From Saprospiraceae bacterium (GTDB lineage: Bacteria > Bacteroidota > Bacteroidia > Chitinophagales > Saprospiraceae): a DNA stretch of 64,000 bases. Position 1 is the stretch's first letter. Each line of letters starts with the position of its first letter. Location of the stretch: contig JAQXDE010000038.1 in NCBI GenBank assembly GCA_029251525.1, positions 248,001-312,000 of the forward strand, read 5' to 3'. This document shows positions 27,418 to 36,239 of the stretch, in pieces. The position numbers and the translations under genes were made by a program. The notes below the pieces were generated by a model. It was not told the DNA's origin. It was given only the letters and a program-made list of their open reading frames with translations, and made no database searches.

Positions 27418-29003
27418 AAATATTTATTGCGTTGAATTAATCCATCAATAACAGATACACCAGCTTGATGCGCATAGGAATGTGTACGTCTTATATTTTT
27501 ATAAATATCTGGAGGAGTAAAATGTTGTATTCGCTTTTCACTATATTCTGTTTCTGTTAAAATTTCAATTTCATTAAGGTTGATTCCATATCCATATTTT
27601 TTGGAACAATCTTGAGAAGGTCTAATGATTTTTCCACTTTGAATGTAAATACTTCCTCCTGGCCTTGCACTTCTTACATCTGAAATTATTGGGTTTTGAG
27701 GATGACTTTTCCAATCCTGAGTAAGCGGAGTATCTGCATAAAAAAGAAATAATTCATCATTTTTTGCTATACCTTCACACTCAGAGATAGCTGTAAACAT
27801 CCACCATTTTTTATTATGATAAAATAGAGTTGTATCAACAGCAACCAAATTCGTCATCAAATCCATTTTGTGTTTCCATTCATTTGGAAAGCTTGTACAT
27901 TCATAAAGTTGAATGTCTCTGTTCTCATTGGACTCAGGAATCATGTAAAAGATATCTTCTAGTTCAAAGATAAAAGGATATGATAGATGATAGGGTTTTT
28001 CCAAAATTGGATTGATTGGACCTGAAAAACCATTTTCATTTATTTCTACAACAGATAAAAACCCTCGATTGGTTGAGAATGGTAATTCTTCAAAAAATAG
28101 ATAATTTTTATCTTCTTTTTGGACTAATATTGGGTCTGCCCAAAATCGATCTTTTGGTGGAGATATTATTTTAAAACCGTTGACGGAAAAAGAAGGAGTA
28201 GTTTCATTTTTAAATAGCAATAACCATTGTTCTCGCATAAACTTTTTTCGAATATAATTATAGGCTATATAGTAGAAATGAAGGCACAGATTTAGTAAAG
28301 CATTAATTTCACTAGGTGATTTTTTTTTGGATAGATTTTCTTTTTTTAAGTATTGAGGCTTATTTGAAAAAAATGATTCTCCCTCTTTTGAGAAATTATT
28401 TAAAGCTCGAGGGATGAAGGAATGTAGTTTCCATGCATGTTCATTTCGGGATCGTGATAATGATAAAGAAGGCATAGTTGACCATGTTTGGGAAATAATT
28501 TTTCCTAAGTCGCTAATATTTTTCTTAAGAATGAGAGAGGAAGAAATGACTCCGTTCATTTTTATAAATTCTTCATATCCAAAATGAGAAAACCGAGTAT
28601 TTTTCTTTCCATGAGAGAAAAATAAAATACCATGTTTCAAATCTTTATAAAATATATCTTCTGGAGTTTCATCGCTTAACCAGATTAAAAAATCAACACT
28701 TTCGTTTTTTAATTTATCAGCAAAACCACTTGAAATCCATTTATTTTCCTCAGGAAATAAATCTTTTAGGGTTTTATCTTCAAAAGCATCTGGAGAAGGT
28801 TTGTAATATTTCTTATCAAGTTTAATATGGAAATTTTGAATTTTACTCCCTGTGTTTTTTTTAGAGGTAAACTCTTTGGATCTTATAATTATATAACAAA
28901 TGTCAGCAATTTTTTCAATTAGAATTCTTTTTATTAGTTTATATTTCCAAATAGAAATGATTAATTCATCTATTACAAATGCAATTTTAATTTGTTTTTT
29001 CAT
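27414..29003 (-). CDS. GINT1-N-like beta-propeller protein (formyltransferase/glycosyltransferase-associated)
   Basis: The 529-residue soluble protein has an N-terminal region (about 1-190) starting KKQIKIAFVIDELIISIWKY that resembles formyltransferase-like halves of bacterial homologues. The C-terminal part (about 265-510) has repeated blades: RFWADPILVQKEDKNYLFFE, LSYPFIFELEDIFYMIPESN and AVDTTLFYHNKKWWMFTA. The second part resembles the N-terminal five-bladed propeller of plant glucosamine inositolphosphorylceramide transferase 1, found in bacterial glycan loci. I infer a role in decorating a surface glycan or lipid. It ends in a convergent four-base overlap with the GT4 gene. The domain recognition is from memory of the family. 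Confidence 0.6.
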   Translation of the reverse strand: MKKQIKIAFVIDELIISIWKYKLIKRILIEKIADICYIIIRSKEFTSKKNTGSKIQNFHIKLDKKYYKPSPDAFEDKTLKDLFPEENKWISSGFADKLKNESVDFLIWLSDETPEDIFYKDLKHGILFFSHGKKNTRFSHFGYEEFIKMNGVISSSLILKKNISDLGKIISQTWSTMPSLSLSRSRNEHAWKLHSFIPRALNNFSKEGESFFSNKPQYLKKENLSKKKSPSEINALLNLCLHFYYIAYNYIRKKFMREQWLLLFKNETTPSFSVNGFKIISPPKDRFWADPILVQKEDKNYLFFEELPFSTNRGFLSVVEINENGFSGPINPILEKPYHLSYPFIFELEDIFYMIPESNENRDIQLYECTSFPNEWKHKMDLMTNLVAVDTTLFYHNKKWWMFTAISECEGIAKNDELFLFYADTPLTQDWKSHPQNPIISDVRSARPGGSIYIQSGKIIRPSQDCSKKYGYGINLNEIEILTETEYSEKRIQHFTPPDIYKNIRRTHSYAHQAGVSVIDGLIQRNKYF

Positions 29004-29059
29004 GAGGTCCTAATTTGTTTTCAGCAAAACTAATTTATCCAAATCAATTCCTTTTATAT

Positions 29060-30214
29060 TTAAAAAAAAGTAGTTCCCTTCTTCGCCATTTTTCGCAAGA
29101 GCGGGCTACAACGATAGCGATCTTCACCATACTTTTTATATAATTTTTCTATTCGTTTGACACATTTTGGAATGCCGATTTCGTCTGCCCATTGAAGTAA
29201 CCCTTTTGGATAATTTACTCCTTTGGTCATTGCTAAATCAATATCTTTTTTCGATGCGATTTGCCAAAATACAGCATCAGCAGCTTCATTGATTAACATT
29301 GCGACAATTCTTTCAACGATGCGTTTGCCTAATTTTATATCTTTGATAGGTTCCACATTTTTTGCATTTTCGGAATAGTCATAGAATCCTCTTCCAGATT
29401 TTCTGCCAAGGTAACCTGCTTCAGATAATCGTTTTTGAGTAAAGGAGGGTTTGTATCGAGGATCGAAATAAAAGGCTGTGAAAACGGTTTCGGTTACTGT
29501 GTAATTTACATCATTACCAATATAATCCATGAGAGTAAATGGTCCCATTCGAAAACCTGCAATTTCAGTCATCGCCCAATCAATTGTTGGAACATCTGCT
29601 ACACCTTCTTCAAGAATACGAAGTGATTCGGCATAAAATGGGCGAGCTACTCGGTTGACAATAAAGCCTGGAGTATCTTTTGTTATCACCGTCAATTTAC
29701 CCCAACTGTCAATGAGTTTTTGAGATTCCTCTAAAACCTTATCATTAGTTTGGACAGCAGGAATAATTTCTACTAACTTCATCAAAGGTGCAGGATTAAA
29801 AAAATGAATTCCAATGACTCGCTCTGATTTTTCACAAGCGGCTGCAATGGACGCTATTGATAGTGAAGAGGTGTTGGATGCTAAAATGCAATCATCTCTT
29901 ACTATGGATTCCATTTGTTGAAATACAGATTTTTTGATTTCTAAATTTTCGACAATTGCTTCGATGATAAGTCCACACTCTGCGTATGCGTTCATATTAT
30001 TAACTAGATAAATTCTTCCAAAAATTGCATTGGCCGCTGCATCATCTATTCGTCCTTTTTCGACAAGACGATTGAGGATCCTGCGTAAGTTTTTACTAGT
30101 CTTAGTTAAGGCCTCTTTGTTTTTATCGTATAGGATGACCTCGTGCCCTGCGGTGGCTGCTATTTGAGCGATTCCACTCCCCATTGATCCGCTTCCTAAT
30201 ATGCCTATTTTCAT
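29060..30214 (-). CDS. 3-hydroxyacyl-CoA dehydrogenase, PaaH-like
   Basis: I start at the ATG giving MKIGILGSGSMGSGIAQIAA, which is exactly the NAD-binding motif; the frame extends 12 unlikely codons upstream. The 384-residue enzyme has the 3HCDH N-terminal Rossmann domain (about 1-180, with ASNTSSLSIASIA and IGIHFFNPAPLMKLVEII) and two C-terminal helical 3HCDH repeats. It oxidises a 3-hydroxyacyl-CoA to the 3-ketoacyl-CoA with NAD. The gene lies 68 bases after a PaaG-like isomerase, so a role in phenylacetate or a related ring-derived acyl-CoA pathway is plausible, but general beta-oxidation cannot be excluded. Confidence 0.88.
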   Translation of the reverse strand: MKIGILGSGSMGSGIAQIAATAGHEVILYDKNKEALTKTSKNLRRILNRLVEKGRIDDAAANAIFGRIYLVNNMNAYAECGLIIEAIVENLEIKKSVFQQMESIVRDDCILASNTSSLSIASIAAACEKSERVIGIHFFNPAPLMKLVEIIPAVQTNDKVLEESQKLIDSWGKLTVITKDTPGFIVNRVARPFYAESLRILEEGVADVPTIDWAMTEIAGFRMGPFTLMDYIGNDVNYTVTETVFTAFYFDPRYKPSFTQKRLSEAGYLGRKSGRGFYDYSENAKNVEPIKDIKLGKRIVERIVAMLINEAADAVFWQIASKKDIDLAMTKGVNYPKGLLQWADEIGIPKCVKRIEKLYKKYGEDRYRCSPLLRKMAKKGTTFF

Positions 30215-30282
30215 GTCTGTTGATTTTAGGAATAAGAGTATAGGGGGCAATTACAACACCCAATACTCGGAACCTTATTAAT

Positions 30283-31059
30283 TTATTCTCCCTTAAAAAT
30301 TGGTTTTCTTTTTTCCAAAAAAGCAGCAACACCCTCTTTATAATCAGTGGTGTGTGATGCGTCACTTTGCAAATGTTCTTCAACAGCAAGTTGAGTTTCG
30401 AGGTCGTTTGTCAAAGACTTATTAAAAGCTAGCTTTGTATATGCTAAGCCTCTCGTTGGCATCTTAGCTAATTTTTTTGTTAACTTTTGTACTTCATTTT
30501 CAAAGTCCTCATCTGCTACATATTGATAAATCATCCCCATTTCAACTGCCTCCCTTGCTGGTACTTTTTCTCCTAGGAATGCTAACGCAGTTGCTCGTGC
30601 CATTCCGACTAATCGAGGTAAAGTAAATGTTCCACCACTATCTGGAATTAAACCAATTTTGGAGAATGCTTGCATAAAATAAGCTGACTCTGTTGCAATG
30701 ACAATGTCGCAAGCTAAAGCAATATTTGCACCTGCACCTGCAGCAATTCCATTGACAGCGGCAACGACAGGTTTTTCAATTTCTCTAATTTTTTTTATAA
30801 TTGGATTATAGTGTTGACGAACAAAAACTGATAAATCAGGACTGTCAGGATGAGTTGCTTCAGCTAAATCTTGCCCCGCACAAAATGCTTTTCCTTTAGC
30901 GGTGATAATGATGCAACGAACTTCTGAATCCTCTGCACTTTCTTTTAAAAATTGTTGCATACCCAATGCTATTTCTTTAGTGACGCTGTTGAATTTGTCA
31001 GGGCGATTGAGTGTGATAGTGGCAATGCCATCCTCTTTTGAGAAAAGAATACTTTCCAT
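30283..31059 (-). CDS. paaG: Enoyl-CoA hydratase/isomerase family, PaaG-like
   Basis: The 258-residue crotonase-fold protein has the oxyanion-hole segments AFCAGQDLAEA and NGIAAGAGANIALACDIV. The two glutamates of true hydratases are replaced (GAGAN and MQAFSK), while the Asp in GLIPDSGGTF matches the catalytic Asp of PaaG, the ring-epoxide isomerase of phenylacetyl-CoA breakdown. The exact substrate is inferred. It is the first gene of a two-gene unit with the dehydrogenase downstream. No other paa genes (oxygenase paaABCDE, ligase paaK) are in the window. Confidence 0.85.
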   Translation of the reverse strand: MESILFSKEDGIATITLNRPDKFNSVTKEIALGMQQFLKESAEDSEVRCIIITAKGKAFCAGQDLAEATHPDSPDLSVFVRQHYNPIIKKIREIEKPVVAAVNGIAAGAGANIALACDIVIATESAYFMQAFSKIGLIPDSGGTFTLPRLVGMARATALAFLGEKVPAREAVEMGMIYQYVADEDFENEVQKLTKKLAKMPTRGLAYTKLAFNKSLTNDLETQLAVEEHLQSDASHTTDYKEGVAAFLEKRKPIFKGE

Positions 31060-31644
31060 TGATATTTTTTTAAATTAAATTTTTACGAAGATAAAGAAGT
31101 ACTCGGAGAAAATAATCACCAACGGGTCTTTTCTAGTACATGATTCAATTTGTGACATTTAAACCGGTGAAATATATTAACGCTTTAATTGATAAACTTT
31201 TCAAGTTTAGCACCTTATTTGACTATTTTATTACAATTTATTCAACTTTTTATATTTTTTCAATTTAGTTCCAGGCACATTAATCAATAGTTTTTTTGAA
31301 AGCTATTTGTCTAACATTTATATATTTCCGATGATTTTTTAGTTGTTCACGTATGAGTGAATTATTTATTAAATATCAGATTGTTATTCTTTGTCAATAT
31401 TCGCTCTTCGATTATTAATTAAGTTAATTGCATGTATAGTTTATGCTATTACTTATCCGTATGAAAATATACCTAGAAGATTTTTTTCAAAATATCTAAT
31501 GGCTACCTACTTATATTATAGATAGTCAACAAAGTTGTAAAATTTAATTTGATTATTACTGGAAGTAGAGTTTGGAATTCTCCCTAGATTCTTACTGTTG
31601 ACTGAATCTGAAAATATGCTTTTAACTTTTGGAAAGATTTGATT
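31060..31644. other. Gene-free AT-rich stretch
   Basis: This 585-base region upstream of the paaG-like gene shows no ORF with coding-like composition on either strand, no tRNA-like fold and no clear terminator. It may contain decayed sequence. Confidence 0.4.
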
Positions 31645-31800
31645 TTATATGACCAGAGCATTTGTTTTCGAAAGACCATCTAGGAGGATTTTAGAATAGA
31701 GTGATTCTATGTCTTCAATAGTATTGTAATTTTCGTAAAGATGTATTTGTGCAGATTTAAAAAAAATAAATGGTTTGAGAATTGAAATTCTAATGTGCAT
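31645..31800 (-). CDS. Possible small protein, 51 residues
   Basis: An ATG-initiated minus-strand frame encodes 51 residues whose C-terminal half looks like real protein (QIHLYENYNTIEDIESLYSK then ILLDGLSKTNALVI). The frame is open about 25 codons upstream of the ATG with hydrophobic content, so it may be the tail of a decayed larger gene. It lies 86 bases downstream of the SGNH hydrolase on the same strand. No family was recognised; chance is possible in such AT-rich DNA. Confidence 0.25.
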   Translation of the reverse strand: MHIRISILKPFIFFKSAQIHLYENYNTIEDIESLYSKILLDGLSKTNALVI

Positions 31801-31886
31801 AAAATATAATAAAATAATAATCGGAGAGATAATTAAATAACTTCGTAGATGGATGAATTGAGTATTGACATGAAATTAAGAAAAAA

Positions 31887-32603
31887 CTAGTCATTCACTT
31901 TCAATTTTACCTCATCATAAAATAATTCCACCCAACGAGAATATTGAATACCGGAAGGGTGTAAATTATCTGATGCTACCAACTCAGGTTTATCTAAGCC
32001 TTCTCTTGAAATAGGCGTGATGTCGAAATAACTCACTCCAATACTATCTGTAATCGCCTGGTTAACTAAATTAAAATTGTCAATTTCTTGGCTGATGGAG
32101 GGGTTGCCATTTCCAAATGGTGTGAAGGCATAATCAGGAATAGAAACCACAAAAACGTTTTCTTTTTTACCTCCTGCAAAATTAATCGCAGTTTGCAATA
32201 GTTCTTCAAATTCGATTTCGTACTCTTCAATCGGTTTTCCTTGGTATTGATTGTTGACGCCAATGAGTAGAGAAACAAGGTCAAAAGTATCAGTCAAACC
32301 TGAAGTGACGATTGCATTTTTCAAGTTAGTGGTTGTCCAACCAGTTTTAGCAATGATGATTGTAGTGTCGATCTTAATAGAATCACTTTGAAGTAGTTTT
32401 TCTAATTGTAAGGGGTAGCGATCTGCGACTGCGACACTCTGACCAATCGTGTAAGAATCTCCTAGAGATAAATATTTTGCTTCTTGTTCTATCTCAACAG
32501 GTGATTCATTGATTGAAGATGGATCAATAAAAGTAAATGTAGAATCATCTTTGGTACAATTGAAAAAACTGAGTGAACAAAATAAAATAATTATTGGTCG
32601 CAT
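31887..32603 (-). CDS. SGNH/GDSL-type hydrolase lipoprotein
   Basis: I start at the second ATG (MRPIIILFCSLSFFNCTKDD), giving 238 residues with a compact lipoprotein-like signal (Cys about 16). The catalytic Ser is in LSLGDSYTIGQSV (block I), block III is LLIGVNNQYQG, and the C-terminal Asp-His pair is in ASDNLHPSGIQYSRWVE (block V). This is an SGNH-fold esterase, probably an acyl or acetyl esterase on the cell envelope. Its substrate is unknown. It sits alone between gene-poor stretches of about 0.8 kb on each side. Confidence 0.88.
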   Translation of the reverse strand: MRPIIILFCSLSFFNCTKDDSTFTFIDPSSINESPVEIEQEAKYLSLGDSYTIGQSVAVADRYPLQLEKLLQSDSIKIDTTIIIAKTGWTTTNLKNAIVTSGLTDTFDLVSLLIGVNNQYQGKPIEEYEIEFEELLQTAINFAGGKKENVFVVSIPDYAFTPFGNGNPSISQEIDNFNLVNQAITDSIGVSYFDITPISREGLDKPELVASDNLHPSGIQYSRWVELFYDEVKLKVND

Positions 32604-32639
32604 TTGGATGCTTTTAATTTTTTTGATTAGATCATCCAT

Positions 32640-33434
32640 AATGAAACCTTAAACTAGCTCAATAGTTTACACAAAATTAAAGAATCAAGTGATTTTATAG
32701 GTGTTAAATTTAGTTGTAGATCAATTTTAAAATTTAATATACTTTTATTTTGACGATACTAGCTCAATTGGTGGAGTTATTTATATGCTTTATTTTACCA
32801 TGTTCTCTATTTTTGAAAAGAGAGGAATGATAGTGTTTGGAAGTGTATTGTTTGGCTTGGTGTTGGTTTTGGTTTGCTGTATGTTATGATTTGCATTTTT
32901 ATCATTTTGCTTTCGGGAAAAAGAATGGACAAGTGCGGCTTCCTTTTGTTCAACAAAGGAAATGCCAGCCAAGAGTGGAAGTTTATTGATGAGCTTGATA
33001 AATGGGAATTATTTGAAACCATTGTTGCAAAGTGTATTTTTTAAAACAGCAAAAGGCTCGTAGAAAAGATATCCAAGTGTTGAACTTATTTAGTTGAATA
33101 CTAATTTTCTTTTTTTCGGTGGTTTTCCAATTTACCATCTTTGTGTCATAATGATGATTAGAAATTGTATTTTGATTTTTTTACAAAAAGAAAAAGATGG
33201 AAGAGATTTACAATAAAATATTTTCAATTATAGATTCTGACTATTGTTTTTGTGAAGTTAAAATGAGTTAACAGGAGGTTAAAGACTATCTAAATACTAC
33301 CGTTATGTTAGATTAATGTATATATTTCAGCTTTGGTTAAGTGTATGGAATTCAAACCAAATTACGACAGAATAATAAATTTAATAATTGTCATTTATTT
33401 TTTGATTGGCATAAAATACTAAAATTTTTACAGC
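32640..33434. other. Gene-poor stretch with overlapping remnants
   Basis: No clean gene is visible. From 32810 to 33060 several plus-strand frames look partly coding: MFSIFEKRGMIVFGSVLFGL (from 32810) runs into an in-frame TGA and then stays open, and a second frame at 32925-33044 encodes MDKCGFLLFNKGNASQEWKF. Near 33197 another short frame, MEEIYNKIFSIIDSDY, hits an in-frame TAA. These could be fragments of one or more decayed genes or chance. Confidence 0.3.
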
Positions 33435-33980
33435 ATGAAATGGACAAACCTTGTTTTACTTTCCATTTTAGGTGTTTTTCTCCTAAGTTCTTGTGGCTCG
33501 AAATTGACACCTTTTACCCAGAGATTATACGATGATAATAATTGGTCAGAAGAAGAATTGAAGCGAATTCAATTTTACACTTCTGATGATATTATACTAT
33601 TTAGAGAATTAAGTAGAGGAGAATCTGAAATTATTTCAGGAGAAATAAAAATTAGAAATGGTCGAAAAATAAATGAAGTGATCATTAAAAAAGGAACTCC
33701 AGGTGTTTTAATTTTTAGACCAAAAGAAGATAAATTTGCCATTAGTTTTGAGGCTGATAATGATGATGGTTATTTGATCTTTGGTGCAGCAAAAAGAAGA
33801 AGTGGTCAGTATCGATTATTTGCCAAAAACTGGAATCGTAGTTTTGGAAAAGTAACTTATGATGGAAAAACTTACCGAACTAGTTCTGAAAGTCAATTTG
33901 CAACTTTGATGGTTGATTTGAGAAGAATTCGAGATACCAAAGTGCAAAAACGCGTAGCGAAAGGTAGGAAAGTTGATTAA
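33435..33980 (+). CDS. Uncharacterised lipoprotein, 181 residues
   Basis: The protein has a textbook lipoprotein signal (SILGVFLLSSCGSKLTPF, Cys about 20). A mature region of about 160 residues follows with beta-strand character (EIISGEIKIRNGRKINEVII, DGYLIFGAAKRRSG) and a basic C-terminus (KVQKRVAKGRKVD). I recognise no named domain; similar small lipoproteins occur in Bacteroidota. It is followed by a long inverted repeat and the decayed fasciclin gene on the opposite strand. The start fits the signal peptide. Confidence 0.8.
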   Translation: MKWTNLVLLSILGVFLLSSCGSKLTPFTQRLYDDNNWSEEELKRIQFYTSDDIILFRELSRGESEIISGEIKIRNGRKINEVIIKKGTPGVLIFRPKEDKFAISFEADNDDGYLIFGAAKRRSGQYRLFAKNWNRSFGKVTYDGKTYRTSSESQFATLMVDLRRIRDTKVQKRVAKGRKVD

Positions 33981-33995
33981 AAAATGATTAATATT

Positions 33996-34044
33996 AAATG
34001 ATAAATGGTTAATACTTCTTGAAGGTATTAACCATTTACCATTT
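33996..34044. terminator. Long inverted repeat, likely bidirectional terminator
   Basis: A 23-base arm at 33996-34018 pairs with 34022-34044 (three mismatches) around a tiny loop. It lies between the plus-strand lipoprotein and the minus-strand fasciclin remnant; its right arm overlaps the stop codon of that remnant. It lacks a good T-run, so a terminator role is inferred from position. Confidence 0.45.
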
Positions 34045-34603
34045 GGGAAAAGAAATTTTTAGGTGAAACAACAGAATCAATCACATGAATCACTCCATTA
34101 CCTCTTTTTAAATCAGTCGCTGTATCTAAAGTAAAATTCCATTTTTATCTGTAAGCACTGCGTTCTTGTCTCCTACGGTAACTACGATTTTATTGCTACG
34201 TACTGTCTTTAAAGATTAATTTTACACCTGCATTTCGAATTGCTTTGACCATATCCTTAACTGTAAATTTTCTCGCCATAACATAAATATGTTAAAAATT
34301 TGACCACTTGATCTTTATTCTCAGTCTTCAATAGAGTATTTACAGTTCTATCATGAAGACTGTTTAATGCTGAATTTGTTGGAGCGAAAATAGTAAGAGG
34401 CTCATCACTTTTAAGCGTTCGAACTAAATCAGTCATTTTTACTCAGATAAATAGGGTTGTGAGTTCGATAGATTTATAGCAATATCAATTGAAAGAGACC
34501 TTCCATTTTCTAGGAAATAAATTTTGACAGTCTTATTTTTTGAACTATTGCGATGTGCTTGAAGACTAAGAACACCAAGGGAAGATAAAAATGCTAAAAC
34601 CAT
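34028..34603 (-). pseudogene. Decayed fasciclin (FAS1) domain protein
   Basis: Read on the minus strand, consecutive FAS1 pieces appear in order but in different frames. These are a signal-like start (MVLAFLSSLGVLSLQA) running to DIAINLSNSQPY then a stop; DLVRTLKSDEPLTIFAPTNS...DQVVKFL; RKFTVKDMVKAIRNAGVKL then a stop; SNKIVVTVGDKNAVLTDKNG then a stop; and DTATDLKRGNGVIHVIDSVV to a final stop. At least four frameshifts or stops are needed to join them, so no functional product is expected. Intact relatives are secreted adhesion-type proteins, often near ECF sigma/anti-sigma genes. This remnant faces away from the decayed sigma gene that begins about 200 bases to its right. Confidence 0.9.
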
Positions 34604-34810
34604 TATTTTTTTGTCAAAATGTGTTCTATTTAGGATTAATTATTTGGAAATCAACGTACCTACTAAGTGAAAATCAATTTGTTTTTTTTAGTTGGATTTT
34701 CTCTAGTTTTTTCTAAAAAAAAAGCTTAAACATTTTTCTTTACACTATGTTACTGAATATTATAGGATTCAATGTATATCTTTTTAATCTCACATTCAAT
34801 TGGTAAATAG

Positions 34811-35374
34811 ATGGAAATCCTCGAAAGTGAAATTGTAGGATTGGTGCATCAAAATGATTAACAATTCATTGTGGCTACTTTTGATGAGAACGCATATTTC
34901 TTGTCAAGACTAGCATTGTACTTTCTCAGTCAGAATAGATTGGGGAAAATTTAATGTAGGATGAATTTTTGATATTTTGGTTAAAAGGTCCAACCTACGA
35001 ATCTATTTAAGGAATCTGTTCACATAAAAGGAAGGTATCATTTTAAACATTGCGATTAATAAGTCACGCTCTGTTAGTTACAGGAAAAGGGGAGGAAATC
35101 AAATGATCCATGACCTCTCAAATATTTAAATATCTAGTAAAGAAGAACGAATCCGGGTGATATAGAGGTAAAAGAATTGTTAAACAGTCTGGAAGATGAG
35201 TATAAAAAAATCATAAATATGGTTTATGCAAAATGTTTTACTCAAACAAAAGCGAGTGAATAATTGAATATTCTATTAAGGACAGTAGGAACCAGGTTAA
35301 GAACAGCACTGCGATAGTTACCAGGAATTTTTGACGCGCTAAGTGTAGTTGGTTTATTTTTATTTTTTCAATAG
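34811..35374 (+). pseudogene. Decayed ECF sigma-70 factor upstream of the anti-sigma gene
   Basis: The start matches ECF factors (MEILESEIVGLVHQND) but a stop follows at once. The frame later gives LNIAINKSRSVSYRKRGGNQ, the region 2 helix (usually LLNIARNxAID). Another frame gives VKELLNSLEDEYKKIINMVY, AKCFTQTKASE, a stop, then LNILLRTVGTRLRTALR, which matches region 4 (usually LGTVKTRLRTALRKLR). A further stop precedes GIFDALSVVGLFLFF. Several frameshifts, stops and the loss of part of region 2 make this non-functional. Total span and position, 20 bases before the anti-sigma ATG, are those of a normal sigma/anti-sigma pair. Confidence 0.88.
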
Positions 35375-35394
35375 CATTTCACTTTTATTATAAA

Positions 35395-36165
35395 ATGACG
35401 AAAGAAGAATTCATTAAAACAGGTTTATGTGAACAATATGTTCTCGGTTTAACCACTCTAGAAGAGAGTAAAACCGTAGAAGAAATGTTGTTAGCTTATC
35501 CGGAGTTGAAAAATAACTGTGTGAAATTGGAGGGATGTATTGAAAAATATGCTCGTGCTCATGCGATTCCCCCACCAGTTAATTTGAAAAAAAGTGTTTT
35601 GACAAAAGTTAATGAAATAGAGGCATTGGAAAGGGCCACGAAAAATAACATTTGGGTTCCCAAAAGGTTGGTATACGCAGTAGCGGCAAGTCTTGTAGGT
35701 TTGTTGGTTTTTTCTTTTTCTACATGGGGTGGAAAATCAAAAGTAGAAAGCGAAATGGCGATTCTTTCAGCCGATTTCCAACAGTTCCAAGAAGACTGTA
35801 AGCAATTAGAAAATGACAAAATTATTTATGCCTCACAAAATTCTTTTCTTAAAGATTTGAGCACTACACACATACACTTGCGTGGTAAAAATAATTATTT
35901 AGCAATAGCTTATTGGAATGAGAATAAAGAAAATGCCTATTTGAAGTTAGAAAATTTACCAGCACCTCCTGCTGGCAAAACCTATCAAATGTGGGCTGAT
36001 ATCGACAATCAAATGGTTGATATGGGAGTAGTGGAATTTGATGTTAGAAAAATGATTTCGATTCCTCACATGGCAAATGCAACTAGTTTGAATATCACAT
36101 TGGAAGATGAGGGAGGAAGTGATCACCCAGATGTATCACAATTAAAAGTAAGTGGAGTCATTTAA
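35395..36165 (+). CDS. RskA-type anti-sigma factor (orphaned)
   Basis: The 256-residue protein has a cytoplasmic N-terminal anti-sigma region (about 1-75, LCEQYVLGLTTLEESKTVEE), one membrane helix (about 103-119, LVYAVAASLVGLLVFSF), a short coiled coil (about 125-145) and an outer RskA-like domain (about 155-256). That domain includes YLAIAYWNENKENAYLKLEN and LPAPPAGKTYQMWADIDNQM. Such proteins hold an ECF sigma factor at the membrane until a signal triggers its release. The frame is intact, yet the sigma gene immediately upstream is wrecked, so its usual partner is gone. It may bind another sigma factor or be on its way to decay. Confidence 0.88.
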   Translation: MTKEEFIKTGLCEQYVLGLTTLEESKTVEEMLLAYPELKNNCVKLEGCIEKYARAHAIPPPVNLKKSVLTKVNEIEALERATKNNIWVPKRLVYAVAASLVGLLVFSFSTWGGKSKVESEMAILSADFQQFQEDCKQLENDKIIYASQNSFLKDLSTTHIHLRGKNNYLAIAYWNENKENAYLKLENLPAPPAGKTYQMWADIDNQMVDMGVVEFDVRKMISIPHMANATSLNITLEDEGGSDHPDVSQLKVSGVI

Positions 36166-36239
36166 ATGTTAATACTCAATTGCTTTTATTATTTTAGCAC
36201 TAAAAATATCGGGTATATTCATTCAAATATTTTAGTTTA

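Noticed and set aside
32790-33022. Two minus-strand ORFs of 60 and 71 codons
   Set aside because: They overlap each other in different frames and are Asn/Thr/Lys or Ser/Leu/Pro rich; more likely the complement of AT-rich remnants than genes.
33341-33535. 64-codon plus-strand ORF at the start of the lipoprotein gene
   Set aside because: It overlaps the lipoprotein signal peptide in another frame; the lipoprotein frame has a clear lipobox.
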